Source: Methylobacter sp. KS41 (GTDB taxonomy: Bacteria > Pseudomonadota > Gammaproteobacteria > Methylococcales > Methylomonadaceae). Taken from it: DNA of 64,000 bases. Below, one piece after another: positions 53,977 through 63,620 of this stretch; positions within the stretch are counted from its first letter, which is position 1, and each line of letters begins with the position of its first letter. The position numbers were made by a program, and so were the translations under genes. The notes below the pieces were generated by a model. It was given only the letters and a program-made list of their open reading frames with translations. It had not been told where the DNA came from and ran no database searches. The stretch spans positions 1,672,418 through 1,736,417 of the forward strand of contig PHSP01000003.1 in assembly GCA_002862125.1 (NCBI GenBank). Direction: 5' to 3'.

Positions 53977-56900
53977 ATGACCACTTCGCTATGGACCAAA
54001 CTACCCATAATGGCTGCCAAACTGGCTGCCTTGGAGCAAGCTCCGATGGCAACCTTATGGGTGGATGAGGAAGGCATCATTGGTTATGTTAATCATCGCC
54101 TTTGCGAAACCATGGGGTATGCCCGGAAAGATTTGGTTGGCGCTACATTGGATAGAATGTTGCCTGGCGTCGATCTTGGACAGTGGCGGCAGGAATGGTG
54201 GCAAATCATAGTTTCCGAACGTTATTTGCCGCTGTTTCCTTTAACTTGGCGTCATGCGAAAGGCATCACCCTGGAATACACCGCTTCGGCCTCGCTGGTT
54301 GAGGTCTCCGGGCTGCAATTTGCTGTTTTTTATTTATGGCCCAGGCATTGCGTCTCATCTGAACCCGATGCATTTCCGGTCAATGATGCAACTTTTTATT
54401 TACGCAGCCTGGGTGAAAGTGTTTGTTTATTGGATTCATTAGGCATTATTCGTTTTGCCAATACTGCTTTTTGTAAGTTAGCCGGAGGCTCGGAGGCCGA
54501 TTTAATAGGCTTGCCCTTGCTGGAAATCGTTTCGCCGGCGAAATCGCACTTAACCGGCGTCTGGGAAGTATTGCAGCAGAAACGCTCAAGTACCGAGTAT
54601 GAATTTCGAAATCTAGCCGGAAAATCCCTCAATATTCGCATTAACGCTGTTCAGTTATCTGGCAAGCAAGCCAAAAATTCCCGTTATCTAGTCAGCTTTA
54701 TCGACATCACTGAACAAATCAAAATAGCCCGCGAGCTGGAAGCTCAAAACGCCAGTTTTGATCGTTTGGCTGCAAATGTCCCCGGTTTTATCTACAAATT
54801 TCGCATGACGCAGAAGGGCGAGTTTTCTTTTCCTTATGCCAGTCGAGGCTGTCAAGACATCTTCGGTGTCGATCCGGTCACTGTGAAAAAGGATGCCACG
54901 CCAATTTTGCAAACAATACATCCGGACGACTTGCCCTTGTTTCAAGAAAGTGTAATGACATCGGCAATGCATCTAACGCCTTGGAATATTGAAGCAAGAC
55001 AACTAACCAGTGGCGGGGATTGGAAGTGGTTTCATGCAGCTTCCAGGCCGCAACTGCAGGATAACGGCGATATCATTTGGGAAGGATTGGTTATGGATGT
55101 CACTACCCGCAAAATCGTTGAGGAAGAGCTGGCTAAGGCGAAGTTGGCGGCGGATGCGTCGGCGTCCGCAAAAGCGGAATTTTTAGCCAATATGAGTCAT
55201 GAAATCAGAACCCCGTTAAATGCAATTATCGGATTGAATCGCTTAGTGCTCAAATCCGATTTGGCTCCGGCACAGCGCGATTATCTTAATAAAGTTCAGC
55301 TTTCATCGGAAAATTTATTAGCCATCATCAATAACATTCTTGATTTTTCCAAGATTGAATCAGGTAAATTAGTAACTGAACACATCGAATTTAATCTCGA
55401 TTCGGTACTGGAAAATATTGGCTCGATGCTGGAGCCGGTTGCAGCGGAAAAACACCTGGATTTACTGATCGATCGAGGTATTGGCGTGCCTTTAAATATG
55501 ATTGGCGATCCTTTGCGGCTGGTGCAGGTATTAACCAATTTATGCAGCAATGCTATTAAATTCACCGGGCAAGGCGAAATTATTATTACGGTTGAGCGGG
55601 TTTCTAATAACGATGAAGACGGTCTTAGATTCAGCGTAAAAGATACCGGAATCGGCTTGTCGGAACAGCAAAAAGACCGGATTTTCGAGTCATTTACTCA
55701 AGCTGATAGCTCAACGACGCGACACCACGGCGGTACCGGGCTCGGGTTGACGATCAGCAAACATTTGACTGAGTTGATGGGGGGTGAAATCGGAGTCAGC
55801 AGCGTTGAAGGCGTCGGCAGCGAGTTTTATTTCACGTTACCGCTAAATGTGTTGCCCGATGCCCAGCCAACAAGCTCAATCCCCGAGGAACTGGAAGGTT
55901 GGCATGTGCTGTTGATTATGGAAAACGAGACAGCTTGCTCTATCTTTGAAAAAATGCTTCATGATTTGCGGTTTAAAGTCACCATTTGTTCTTTACGCAC
56001 AATGAATCTGGAGAAAATCTTAAAAAATCAAGATCAATTAGAGCAAGTGCAGCATGAATTGGTTTTGCTGGACTGGAAAATGCACGAAAGTCACAAGCAA
56101 GCAGTCACTTATGCTTTGGAAACCAATGCGTTCGGCGCCAAAACACCAATCATTGTCAATGTTTCCACGTTCGAAGCCGAAAGCATCAGAAATCTTTCGG
56201 ATAAATTTGGCAACATAACCTTTCTAAACAAACCCGGCACGCCTTCGTGCTTGATGGATGCAATTTTGAATGCCTGTGGCAAGGATGCGTTGATCCGTAC
56301 TATTCAGGCTGACCACGACTCGAAGAATTTGGCGTTCTATGAGGCTTCCGTTCGCGGCAGACGCGTTTTGATTGTGGAGGATAATGAAATTAATCAGATA
56401 GTTGTCCGGAAAACGCTTGAGAGCGCAGAAGTCATTGTCGACGTGGCCAACAACGGCAGCGAAGCGGTCGACTGCCTGCAAAACGCGCCGGATCGTCATT
56501 ACGATGCCGTTTTGATGGACTTACAAATGCCGCATATGGATGGCTTTGAAGCGACTACAATTTTGCGCAAAAATAAACGTTTCGATGCTTTGCCGATTAT
56601 CGCCATGACTGCGCATACCTTGGAAAACGATAAACAAAAATGCTTAGAGACAGGGATGCAAGATCATGTCAGTAAGCCGATAGTACCGGAGCAGCTCTTT
56701 TCTAAACTGGCAAAATGGACGATCAGCCGTTACCGGAATGATCCGGATACAATAGCAATTCCAAGCCTTTCCATTGAAGCAGAAACGCCAATTGCCCAAA
56801 AATCGCTAAAAGATTTGACGACTGTTAACGTGAATGCCGCTTTGCATCTTTTACAAGGCGACCAAAGCCTTTTACAGCAGTTGCTATTGAATTTTGCCGA

Positions 56901-57432
56901 TGAACTAAGCGCTGCGCCGAAGCATTTAAGAGCGCTGTTGAACGAGGACGAATGGGGCGGGGCGGCAGATAAAGCCCATCAAATTAAAGGCGTGGCAGGC
57001 AACTTACAGATCACCGGCGTTTTTGAAATGGCCAGGAAACTTGAAATAGCGCTCCGCAATCATGAGGACAATGTGGCTGAAAATGTTTTGACAGATTTTG
57101 CTGCGGCAATAGATGCTTTTATCGAAGAAACCGGTCAGTGCCGCATAATTGAACATTCAGCAGGAAATGAAATTACCGCTGTTGATCCAATTTTGATTAA
57201 AGACGGTGATTTTGATGAACTCGTGACGTTATTCGATCAATTAATACTCTTTTTGGAAACTAATAATTGGCTTGCCGAGGATTACCTGGAACAAGTCAGC
57301 TTATGTTTAGGCGAAGCTCAAATGAAAGAAATGGCTCAAATTAAAAATTATTTGACTGCTTTGGAATTCGAAACCGCCGCAGATCAGGTACGTAAACTCA
57401 GGCAGCGTTTGCATTCCGCCTCTGTTGATTAG
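53977..57432 (+). CDS. Hybrid sensor histidine kinase (PAS, HisKA, HATPase, REC, HPt)
   Basis: The 1151-residue protein has PAS domains in its first third (residues about 15-120, 130-245 and 260-385). The phosphorylation site is FLANMSHEIRTPLNAIIGL (His408), followed by the ATPase motifs NLCSNAIKFT, DTGIGLSEQQK and GGTGLGLTISKHL. A receiver-like domain around 640-770 appears degenerate. A full receiver follows (RRVLIVEDNEINQ, with Asp848 in LMDLQMPHMDG) and an HPt domain (KAHQIKGVAGNLQ, His1001). No membrane segments are evident, so it is probably cytosolic. The REC-GGDEF gene starts 21 bp later, and they likely form one pathway. Confidence 0.9.
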   Translation: MTTSLWTKLPIMAAKLAALEQAPMATLWVDEEGIIGYVNHRLCETMGYARKDLVGATLDRMLPGVDLGQWRQEWWQIIVSERYLPLFPLTWRHAKGITLEYTASASLVEVSGLQFAVFYLWPRHCVSSEPDAFPVNDATFYLRSLGESVCLLDSLGIIRFANTAFCKLAGGSEADLIGLPLLEIVSPAKSHLTGVWEVLQQKRSSTEYEFRNLAGKSLNIRINAVQLSGKQAKNSRYLVSFIDITEQIKIARELEAQNASFDRLAANVPGFIYKFRMTQKGEFSFPYASRGCQDIFGVDPVTVKKDATPILQTIHPDDLPLFQESVMTSAMHLTPWNIEARQLTSGGDWKWFHAASRPQLQDNGDIIWEGLVMDVTTRKIVEEELAKAKLAADASASAKAEFLANMSHEIRTPLNAIIGLNRLVLKSDLAPAQRDYLNKVQLSSENLLAIINNILDFSKIESGKLVTEHIEFNLDSVLENIGSMLEPVAAEKHLDLLIDRGIGVPLNMIGDPLRLVQVLTNLCSNAIKFTGQGEIIITVERVSNNDEDGLRFSVKDTGIGLSEQQKDRIFESFTQADSSTTRHHGGTGLGLTISKHLTELMGGEIGVSSVEGVGSEFYFTLPLNVLPDAQPTSSIPEELEGWHVLLIMENETACSIFEKMLHDLRFKVTICSLRTMNLEKILKNQDQLEQVQHELVLLDWKMHESHKQAVTYALETNAFGAKTPIIVNVSTFEAESIRNLSDKFGNITFLNKPGTPSCLMDAILNACGKDALIRTIQADHDSKNLAFYEASVRGRRVLIVEDNEINQIVVRKTLESAEVIVDVANNGSEAVDCLQNAPDRHYDAVLMDLQMPHMDGFEATTILRKNKRFDALPIIAMTAHTLENDKQKCLETGMQDHVSKPIVPEQLFSKLAKWTISRYRNDPDTIAIPSLSIEAETPIAQKSLKDLTTVNVNAALHLLQGDQSLLQQLLLNFADELSAAPKHLRALLNEDEWGGAADKAHQIKGVAGNLQITGVFEMARKLEIALRNHEDNVAENVLTDFAAAIDAFIEETGQCRIIEHSAGNEITAVDPILIKDGDFDELVTLFDQLILFLETNNWLAEDYLEQVSLCLGEAQMKEMAQIKNYLTALEFETAADQVRKLRQRLHSASVD

Positions 57433-57453
57433 ACATATTCGAGATAAACCATA

Positions 57454-58371
57454 ATGACAGTTCAAAAAAATCAACAGACTATCCTAATCATTGATGACGC
57501 AAAGGAAAACATCATTGTTCTATCCCGGTTACTTAAATCGCAAGGCAATGTCATATTCGCCCAGTGCGGCGAGGAAGGCTTGCATCTAGCGTTGCAGAGC
57601 ACCCCTGATTTGATTTTACTGGATATCTCGATGCCTGGCATGGACGGCTTTGAAGTTTTGATGCGCTTAAAACAAGATCAGGCGACAGCGGGCATTCCGG
57701 TGATATTTATTACCGGTATTCCCGATAGCGATACGGAAGAGAAGGGCTTAACTTTGGGTGCCGTCGATTACATCACAAAACCATTTCCCCCCGCGGTTGT
57801 TATAGCTCGCGTGCGGCACCAATTAAATTTACAGCGTTTGACCCTGGCGTTGAAGGAAGCCAATGAACAATTAACATTGCTTGCAATGACTGATCCGTTA
57901 ACGGGCGCCTATAATCGCCGTTATTTTATCGATATGCTTAAAAATGAGTTGCTTCGCGCCAGACGTTATAACCACCCAATCAGTGTAATGATGATCGACA
58001 TCGATCATTTCAAAAAAATTAATGATATTTTCGGTCACAACATAGGCGACCAGGTGATTATAGAAATTGTTAACATCAGCGCCGATTTTCTTAGAAAAAG
58101 TGATGTGTTTAGCCGATTCGGCGGTGAAGAGTTTATTATTTTACTGCCTGAAACCGCGCTTGAACTAGCAACTACAATCGCTGAAAAATTATGCGCCAAA
58201 ATTGCCAATAGCCCAATCCGTATCCCGGAAAAAAATCTTGTTATTACCGTGAGCGCTGGCGTAACGCAGGTTGAGGCCCATGATGATACATTGGAAAAAA
58301 TCATCAAGCGCGCCGACACGGCACTTTATCAAGCCAAGCAGCAGGGGCGCAACCGGGTGGTTGTGTCATAA
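57454..58371 (+). CDS. Response regulator diguanylate cyclase (REC-GGDEF)
   Basis: The 305-residue protein has an N-terminal receiver (LIIDDAKENI, LLDISMPGMDGF with Asp57, and FITGIPDS). A C-terminal GGDEF domain has an intact active site, FSRFGGEEFIILLPE (223-227 GGEEF). It would make cyclic di-GMP upon phosphorylation. It is probably the output of the hybrid kinase upstream, 21 bp away on the same strand. No inhibitory-site RxxD is evident. Confidence 0.92.
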   Translation: MTVQKNQQTILIIDDAKENIIVLSRLLKSQGNVIFAQCGEEGLHLALQSTPDLILLDISMPGMDGFEVLMRLKQDQATAGIPVIFITGIPDSDTEEKGLTLGAVDYITKPFPPAVVIARVRHQLNLQRLTLALKEANEQLTLLAMTDPLTGAYNRRYFIDMLKNELLRARRYNHPISVMMIDIDHFKKINDIFGHNIGDQVIIEIVNISADFLRKSDVFSRFGGEEFIILLPETALELATTIAEKLCAKIANSPIRIPEKNLVITVSAGVTQVEAHDDTLEKIIKRADTALYQAKQQGRNRVVVS

Positions 58372-58766
58372 ATGAATCTGCTTTAAATACCAATTAATAG
58401 CCATGATAAATCCGGCATGTTCTGCGCTTTTAAATCCGCATAAATAAAAAACACCGCCGGGACAGTTTGAAGTTACGAATAAGCTGATCAAGGGGATTCA
58501 GGATTTCTGGCAAGCAATAAATTTAGTTGTAGCCACTGGCTTCGCGGCTCTTGCCGGTAAAAGCCGCTTTAAATGCTTGATGATTCCGGATACGAACAAA
58601 ACATCAAGAATAGCCTTTTTTATTAAAAGCCTGACGTACTTAGCCGGAGTTCAGCTGATAATCAACTGATTTTTTCAAGCGTGATGATTGAAAACAGATA
58701 GATAAGTAACTTGAGTATCAGGATTTGATACACTAGTACGCTGTACAAGCAACAACAGAGACAATT
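58372..58766. other. Intergenic region upstream of lpxD
   Basis: About 395 bp without a convincing gene. The sequence has scattered hairpin-like repeats but no clear terminator or promoter I would defend. Confidence 0.35.
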
Positions 58767-58772
58767 ATGCCG

Positions 58773-59807
58773 ATGAAATTAAAAGAGCTTGCCGATTTTT
58801 GTGATGCCCGGATTGTAGGGGGCGATTTATCAAGTTCCATTTATTCCGCAGCCGATATAAAGTCTGCTCAAGCAGGGCAAGTTACCCAGTTGACAAGCGC
58901 CCGGTATGTTCAGCATTTTAAAAACTCAACGGCTTCAGCTTGTTTTATTGCCGAGGGTTTTGCCGTGGACAACATACCTGAATCCATGGCATTACTGGTT
59001 TGCGCTGATCCGGAAATCAGTTTCATCAAAGCAGTAGAATTACTGCACCCAGCCAAGGTTTACAGCCCGGAGATCACTCCTCAGGCAGTGCTTGAAGAAA
59101 ATGTAAATTTAGGCAATGAGGTGTATATCGGACCTTATGCTGTGATTAGTCAAAATGCGAGCATCGGTGATGGCAGTGCAATACTGGCAGGCGCCTATTT
59201 GGGTAAAAATGTAAAAGTGGGTAAAAATTGCCGGATTTATCCCTATGCCGTTATCTATGATGATGTTGTTTTGGGGGATAATGTCATTATCCACTCAGGA
59301 TCTATTATCGGCGCTGACGGCTTTGGCTATAAATTCAGAAATAATGTACATGTCAAGGTGCCTCAGGTTGGTAATGTCGTAATTGATGACAATGTCGAAA
59401 TCGGGGCAAATACCTGTATTGACAGAGGCGCGTTGGGAAGCACCCTGATAGGAGCGGGAAGCAAAATAGATAATCTGGTACAGATTGGTCACAATAACAA
59501 AGTCGGCAAAAACGTGATCATGTGTGGTCTGACAGGCGTATCCGGTTCATGTAATATTGAAGACTATGCAATTTTGGCTGGAAGTTCAGGGATTGCAGAT
59601 CATGTGACAATCGGTCAGGGCGCAGTGGTTATGGCGCGTTCCGGCGTAGCGGGTGATGTAAAGGCGGGTTCTCAGGTTTTCGGCAGTCCGGCGAAAGACA
59701 AGAAGACAGCTTATAAGGAACAGATTGCAATCAGCAAGTTGCCTGAACTGCTGAAGAAAGTAAAACTTCTGGAAGAAAAAATTCAGGCCCTGGAAAAAAA
59801 ATTATAG
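58773..59807 (+). CDS. lpxD: UDP-3-O-acylglucosamine N-acyltransferase LpxD
   Basis: About 344 residues (ATG 58773; an ATG 6 bp earlier is also possible). The C-terminal left-handed beta helix has many hexapeptide repeats ([20 protein letters not shown], then [18 protein letters not shown] and [14 protein letters not shown]). The catalytic histidine is in LVQIGHN. LpxD adds the second acyl chain in lipid A synthesis. It stands apart from the usual lpxD-fabZ-lpxA group here, so it may be a second copy or a relocated gene. Confidence 0.9.
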   Translation: MKLKELADFCDARIVGGDLSSSIYSAADIKSAQAGQVTQLTSARYVQHFKNSTASACFIAEGFAVDNIPESMALLVCADPEISFIKAVELLHPAKVYSPEITPQAVLEENVNLGNEVYIGPYAVISQNASIGDGSAILAGAYLGKNVKVGKNCRIYPYAVIYDDVVLGDNVIIHSGSIIGADGFGYKFRNNVHVKVPQVGNVVIDDNVEIGANTCIDRGALGSTLIGAGSKIDNLVQIGHNNKVGKNVIMCGLTGVSGSCNIEDYAILAGSSGIADHVTIGQGAVVMARSGVAGDVKAGSQVFGSPAKDKKTAYKEQIAISKLPELLKKVKLLEEKIQALEKKL

Positions 59808-59863
59808 GCACCGTTTAGATGATTCAGCGAGTTTTACTTAACTAATAAAATAATCTTTAGAAC

Positions 59864-59893
59864 AAGACATGACGAAAAACCAAGTGGTATAGT
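59864..59893 (+). promoter_or_regulatory. Putative promoter of ubiG
   Basis: AAGACA (59864-59869) and TATAGT (59888-59893) are spaced 18 bp apart and lie about 35 bp before the ubiG start. This is a plausible sigma-70 pattern. Confidence 0.45.
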
Positions 59894-59925
59894 AAACTAA
59901 AGCAAAAATAAATCGGTTCAGCAAG

Positions 59926-60633
59926 ATGACAGCAAATAACAATGTAAACCAGCACGAAATAAATAAATTTGGTTCGATGGCAGAACGCTGGTGGGATGTC
60001 CAGGGTGAATTTAAAACCTTGCATGATATTAACCCGCTACGTATACAGTATATCCGGAGTTATGCGGATATTGCCGGAAAACGTATAGTTGATGTGGGTT
60101 GTGGCGGCGGCATTTTAACCGAAGGTCTGGCTAAACACGGTGCTGATGTGCTGGGTATTGATCTCAGTGAAGAACTGATTGATATTGCCGATTTGCATGG
60201 CTTGGAGTCGGGTGCGAACGCTCACTATCAAAAAATAAGTGCTGAAGAATTGGCGCAACAACAGCCTGAAGGTTTTGATCACATTACCTGTATGGAGATG
60301 CTGGAACATGTGCCTGATCCCGGTTCAATAATTTCTGCTTGCGCTACACTGGTTAAACCTGGCGGCATGGTGTTTTTTTCCACTCTGAATCGCAAACCCA
60401 AGGCGTACTTGTTAGCCATTCTTGCTGCCGAGCATGTGCTGCAAATGTTGCCTAAAGGCACGCATGATTATAAAACATTTATTAAACCCTCGGAACTATG
60501 CCAGTCGGCGCGCTCTGCAGGCCTGGATCTTCAGGGCATGGTAGGGATTGAATACAACCCGTTTAACAAAAGTTTCAGCCTTGGCAAAGACATTGATGTC
60601 AATTATATTGCGGCTTTTAAACGTTCCGGGTAA
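59926..60633 (+). CDS. ubiG: Ubiquinone biosynthesis O-methyltransferase UbiG
   Basis: The 235-residue SAM methyltransferase performs both O-methylations in ubiquinone synthesis. The SAM-binding loop is VDVGCGGGILTEGLAKHGADVLGIDLSEE, with the usual UbiG start (NKFGSMAERWWDVQGEFKTLHDINPLR). MEMLEHVPDPGSII and FFSTLNRKPKAYL follow. The gph-like gene starts 7 bp after its stop and continues the cluster. Confidence 0.95.
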   Translation: MTANNNVNQHEINKFGSMAERWWDVQGEFKTLHDINPLRIQYIRSYADIAGKRIVDVGCGGGILTEGLAKHGADVLGIDLSEELIDIADLHGLESGANAHYQKISAEELAQQQPEGFDHITCMEMLEHVPDPGSIISACATLVKPGGMVFFSTLNRKPKAYLLAILAAEHVLQMLPKGTHDYKTFIKPSELCQSARSAGLDLQGMVGIEYNPFNKSFSLGKDIDVNYIAAFKRSG

Positions 60634-60640
60634 AGGCCAG

Positions 60641-61321
60641 ATGTCGAATGCTTTCAAATTGTCCTGCGTTCTCTTTGATCTTGACGGCACCTTGCTGGAT
60701 ACCGCCAGGGATTCGATCTTGTGTTTGAATAAAGCATTAAACAGTCATGGTTTTTCTCCCGTTAAAGACAAGATAATCAAACCTTTTATTTCATACGGCG
60801 CAGTAGCAATGATTAATGAGAGTCTGGATCAATCCGTACCGGAAGCGTTGCGCGCAGACATATTGAAAACCATGCTCGATCTTTATCAAAACAATATTGC
60901 CGAACACACGGTATTTTTCAACGGCATGTCAGAAACGCTTGATTCCATTGAAGCGCAGGGGTTGAAATGGGGAGTGATCACCAATAAGCAGGAACGCTTT
61001 ACAAATCCGTTGATGGCTGCCCTAAAGCTCACCGATCGGGCAGCTTGCATCATAAGCGGCGATACCACGGCAAAGCCCAAACCTCATGTAGAACCCATGT
61101 TGGCCGCTTGCGAAAAAGCGGCGGTAAAGCCACGGGAATGTGTCTATATCGGCGATGCAAGTCACGATGTTATTGCCGGGAAAAATGCCCAAATGAAAAC
61201 GCTGGTCGCGCTTTACGGTTACCTTAAAGCAGACGATACGCCAGAAACATGGGGCGCTGATGACCTGATAGAGTCTCCTGAACAACTAACAACCTGGATA
61301 ACCTCAGCATTATGCCATTAA
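60641..61321 (+). CDS. gph: Phosphoglycolate phosphatase-like HAD hydrolase (Gph)
   Basis: The 226-residue HAD-IA phosphatase begins at ATG 60641 (MSNAFKLSCVLFDLDGTLLDT), 7 bp after ubiG. The nucleophile motif is FDLDGTLLDT, then GVITNKQERFTNPL (motif II), KPKPHVEPML (lysine) and CVYIGDASHDVIAGKNA (motif IV). In other gammaproteobacteria a Gph-like gene also follows ubiG. Its end overlaps the SDR start by 10 bp. Confidence 0.9.
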   Translation: MSNAFKLSCVLFDLDGTLLDTARDSILCLNKALNSHGFSPVKDKIIKPFISYGAVAMINESLDQSVPEALRADILKTMLDLYQNNIAEHTVFFNGMSETLDSIEAQGLKWGVITNKQERFTNPLMAALKLTDRAACIISGDTTAKPKPHVEPMLAACEKAAVKPRECVYIGDASHDVIAGKNAQMKTLVALYGYLKADDTPETWGADDLIESPEQLTTWITSALCH

Positions 61322-62040
61322 AAAATCAAGTTATTTTAATTACCGGCGCGGGCGGTGGTCTGGGGAGCATTGCGGCCTTGACGCTGGCTAAAAATGGCGC
61401 ACATATTATTTTGCTGGATAAAAGCATTGCCAAGCTGGAAGCGGTTTATGATGCCATTTTAGCGGCTAATGCACCTGAACCGATTATATACCCATTCGAT
61501 CTGGCTGGAGCCAATGAAAACGAGTATCAGGAATTAGCGAATAAAGTTGCTGACGAATATGGCTCTTTACAAGGCCTCTTGCATTCAGCAGTTGAATTCA
61601 GTTCCTTCACGCCTATTTCCCAATTCAGTACCAAGGACTGGGGACATACTTTAAACGTGAATTTGAATGCGGCTTTTCTTCTGACCCGGATGTTATTGCC
61701 AATACTGGAAAAGAGTCAACATGCGTCTATTGTATTCACATCTGATTCTTCCGCAAGAAAAGCTCTCGCCTACTCAGGGGCTTACGGCGTTTCTAAAATA
61801 GCCTTGGAAGGTTTGGCAAAAATACTCGCGGAAGAGTTGGAATCAGCCAATAAAATCCGGGTAAATACGTTAATACCCGGGGCTGTCGATTCACCCTTAA
61901 GAAAACGTTCCTATCCGGCTGAAGATAAGGCTAAGTTGCCTACCATGGAATCATTAGCGCCTGCTTACCTGTATTTATTTGACTCTCAAAGTATAGGCGT
62001 AACCGGCCAAGTGGTTGATGCCCGGACTTTTCACCTCTAA
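61312..62040 (+). CDS. yciK: Short-chain dehydrogenase (YciK-like)
   Basis: The 242-residue SDR has the Rossmann motif ITGAGGGLGSIAALTLAKNG and the catalytic YSGAYGVSKIALEG (Tyr and Lys). VNLNAAFLLTRMLLP and FTSDSSARK lie in between. YciK proteins are SDRs of poorly known substrate found beside ubiG-gph. The ATG at 61312 overlaps the previous stop by 10 bp. Confidence 0.9.
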   Translation: MPLKNQVILITGAGGGLGSIAALTLAKNGAHIILLDKSIAKLEAVYDAILAANAPEPIIYPFDLAGANENEYQELANKVADEYGSLQGLLHSAVEFSSFTPISQFSTKDWGHTLNVNLNAAFLLTRMLLPILEKSQHASIVFTSDSSARKALAYSGAYGVSKIALEGLAKILAEELESANKIRVNTLIPGAVDSPLRKRSYPAEDKAKLPTMESLAPAYLYLFDSQSIGVTGQVVDARTFHL

Positions 62041-62049
62041 CACATTATT

Positions 62050-62598
62050 ATGGCAGAACGAGAAAGCTTTGTTTTAACCAGGGATGTTAACATTGTCACC
62101 ATCCCTGACGGTACGCCGGATACCTTAAGAAAAGGCGAACATGTGACTATTCATCAGTCGCTCGGCAATAACTATACAGTTGTCACCGAGAGCGGTTACA
62201 TGGTGCGTATCGCCGGCGCAGATGCTGATGCATTGGGCAAAGAGCAGCATAAACTGCATACGCTGGTATCCGAAACCAGTCCTGAAGCGGTTGAAAAAAA
62301 CTGTTGGGAAGTTATGAAAACGGTTTATGACCCGGAAATTCCGGTCAACATTGTCGATCTCGGCCTGGTTTATAGCTGCATCGTAGAACCAGCAGGTGAA
62401 AGTGAGAATGCAGTTCATATTACGATGACCCTGACCGCTCCGGGGTGCGGCATGGGCCCTGTTATTCAGGGTGATGTGGAAAAATGCATCCGTGCGCTGC
62501 CGGGTGTATCCAGTGTAGATGTTGAGGTTGTTCTTGATCCGCCCTGGTCAAGGGAAATGATGTCGGAAGTCGCTCAATTGCAGTTGGGCTTGTTTTAG
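62050..62598 (+). CDS. sufT: SufT-like iron-sulfur assembly protein (DUF59)
   Basis: The 182-residue protein has an N-terminal extension specific to SufT (DVNIVTIPDGTPDTLRKGEHVTIHQSLG). A DUF59 domain follows: VYDPEIPVNIVDLGLVYSC, then VHITMTLTAPGCGMGPVIQGDV with the conserved cysteine. It helps iron-sulfur cluster maturation, probably in the cytosol. It lies 9 bp after the SDR gene. Confidence 0.9.
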   Translation: MAERESFVLTRDVNIVTIPDGTPDTLRKGEHVTIHQSLGNNYTVVTESGYMVRIAGADADALGKEQHKLHTLVSETSPEAVEKNCWEVMKTVYDPEIPVNIVDLGLVYSCIVEPAGESENAVHITMTLTAPGCGMGPVIQGDVEKCIRALPGVSSVDVEVVLDPPWSREMMSEVAQLQLGLF

Positions 62599-62693
62599 GA
62601 TAATCAGCGATAATAATCTGCTGTCTTTGTTCCCACAGATTCAAAGATTATAAATTGGGATTAATCCTGCGGATTATTTAATAACGAAACGTT

Positions 62694-63620
62694 GTGAAGA
62701 CACTTTACTACAGTCACCCCGATTTTCTTTTTCATGAAACGGGTTCAGGCCACCCCGAATGTGTTGGCCGGCTCGTTAGCATATCAATAGCTCTTGAAGA
62801 GCCGGTGTTTGCAAATTTAATCAGGGTAGCGGCGCCGCTCGGCACGAGACAGCAAATCAGGTTAATTCATCCGGAGTCTCATATTGAGTCAATCCGGGCC
62901 GCAATACCGGAGCAAGGAAACAGTTATCTTGATCATGATACAGTGTTGTCGCATGGGTCCGAGAAGGCTGCTTTCCGCGCGGTTGGCGCCGTATGCGATG
63001 CGGTTGATAAGGTTTTGGCTGGCAAGGCTGACAATGCCTTTTGCGCAATACGTCCACCGGGACATCACGCCGAACCGGATTTGCCCATGGGTTTTTGCCT
63101 GTTTAATAATGTAGCGATTGCAGCCGAATATGCACGCCGCCATTACCATCTTGAACGTATCGCTATTGTTGATTTTGATGTCCATCATGGCAACGGCACG
63201 CAAGCGGCTTTTTATGATAAGCCCGATGTTCTCTATGCTTCCAGCCATCAAATGCCGAATTATCCCGGCACAGGCTATCCAACAGAGACCGGCGCAGGCA
63301 ATATTATCAATGTGCCGCTGGCTGCGGGTGATTCAGGTGTGGAATTCAGGCAAAAATACAGCGCTATTATTCTGCCTGCGCTTAGAAAATTCAAGCCGGA
63401 TTTAGTGCTTATTTCAGCGGGTTTCGATGCGCACCGGGACGACCCTTTAGCATCAATCATGCTGGTAGAAGAGGATTTTCGATGGATTACTCAAGAATTG
63501 ATGGACATTGCCGGCAGCTATTGCGGCGGCAGAATTATTTCCGTACTGGAGGGCGGTTATAACCTCAATGCCTTGGCGGCCAGTGTTGCCATCCATGTTA
63601 AAACCTTGATGGGGGTTTAA
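62694..63620 (+). CDS. Histone deacetylase-family amidohydrolase
   Basis: The 308-residue protein starts with GTG (62694; MKTLYYSHPDFLFHETG). It has the zinc-binding and catalytic motifs of the HDAC/acetylpolyamine family: RPPGHHAEP (His-His dyad), IVDFDVHHGNGTQAAFY (Asp-His metal ligands) and LISAGFDAHRDDPL. SVLEGGYN closes the site. It would deacetylate a small amine or protein; the exact substrate is unknown. Such proteins are often encoded near general metabolism genes. Confidence 0.92.
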   Translation: MKTLYYSHPDFLFHETGSGHPECVGRLVSISIALEEPVFANLIRVAAPLGTRQQIRLIHPESHIESIRAAIPEQGNSYLDHDTVLSHGSEKAAFRAVGAVCDAVDKVLAGKADNAFCAIRPPGHHAEPDLPMGFCLFNNVAIAAEYARRHYHLERIAIVDFDVHHGNGTQAAFYDKPDVLYASSHQMPNYPGTGYPTETGAGNIINVPLAAGDSGVEFRQKYSAIILPALRKFKPDLVLISAGFDAHRDDPLASIMLVEEDFRWITQELMDIAGSYCGGRIISVLEGGYNLNALAASVAIHVKTLMGV

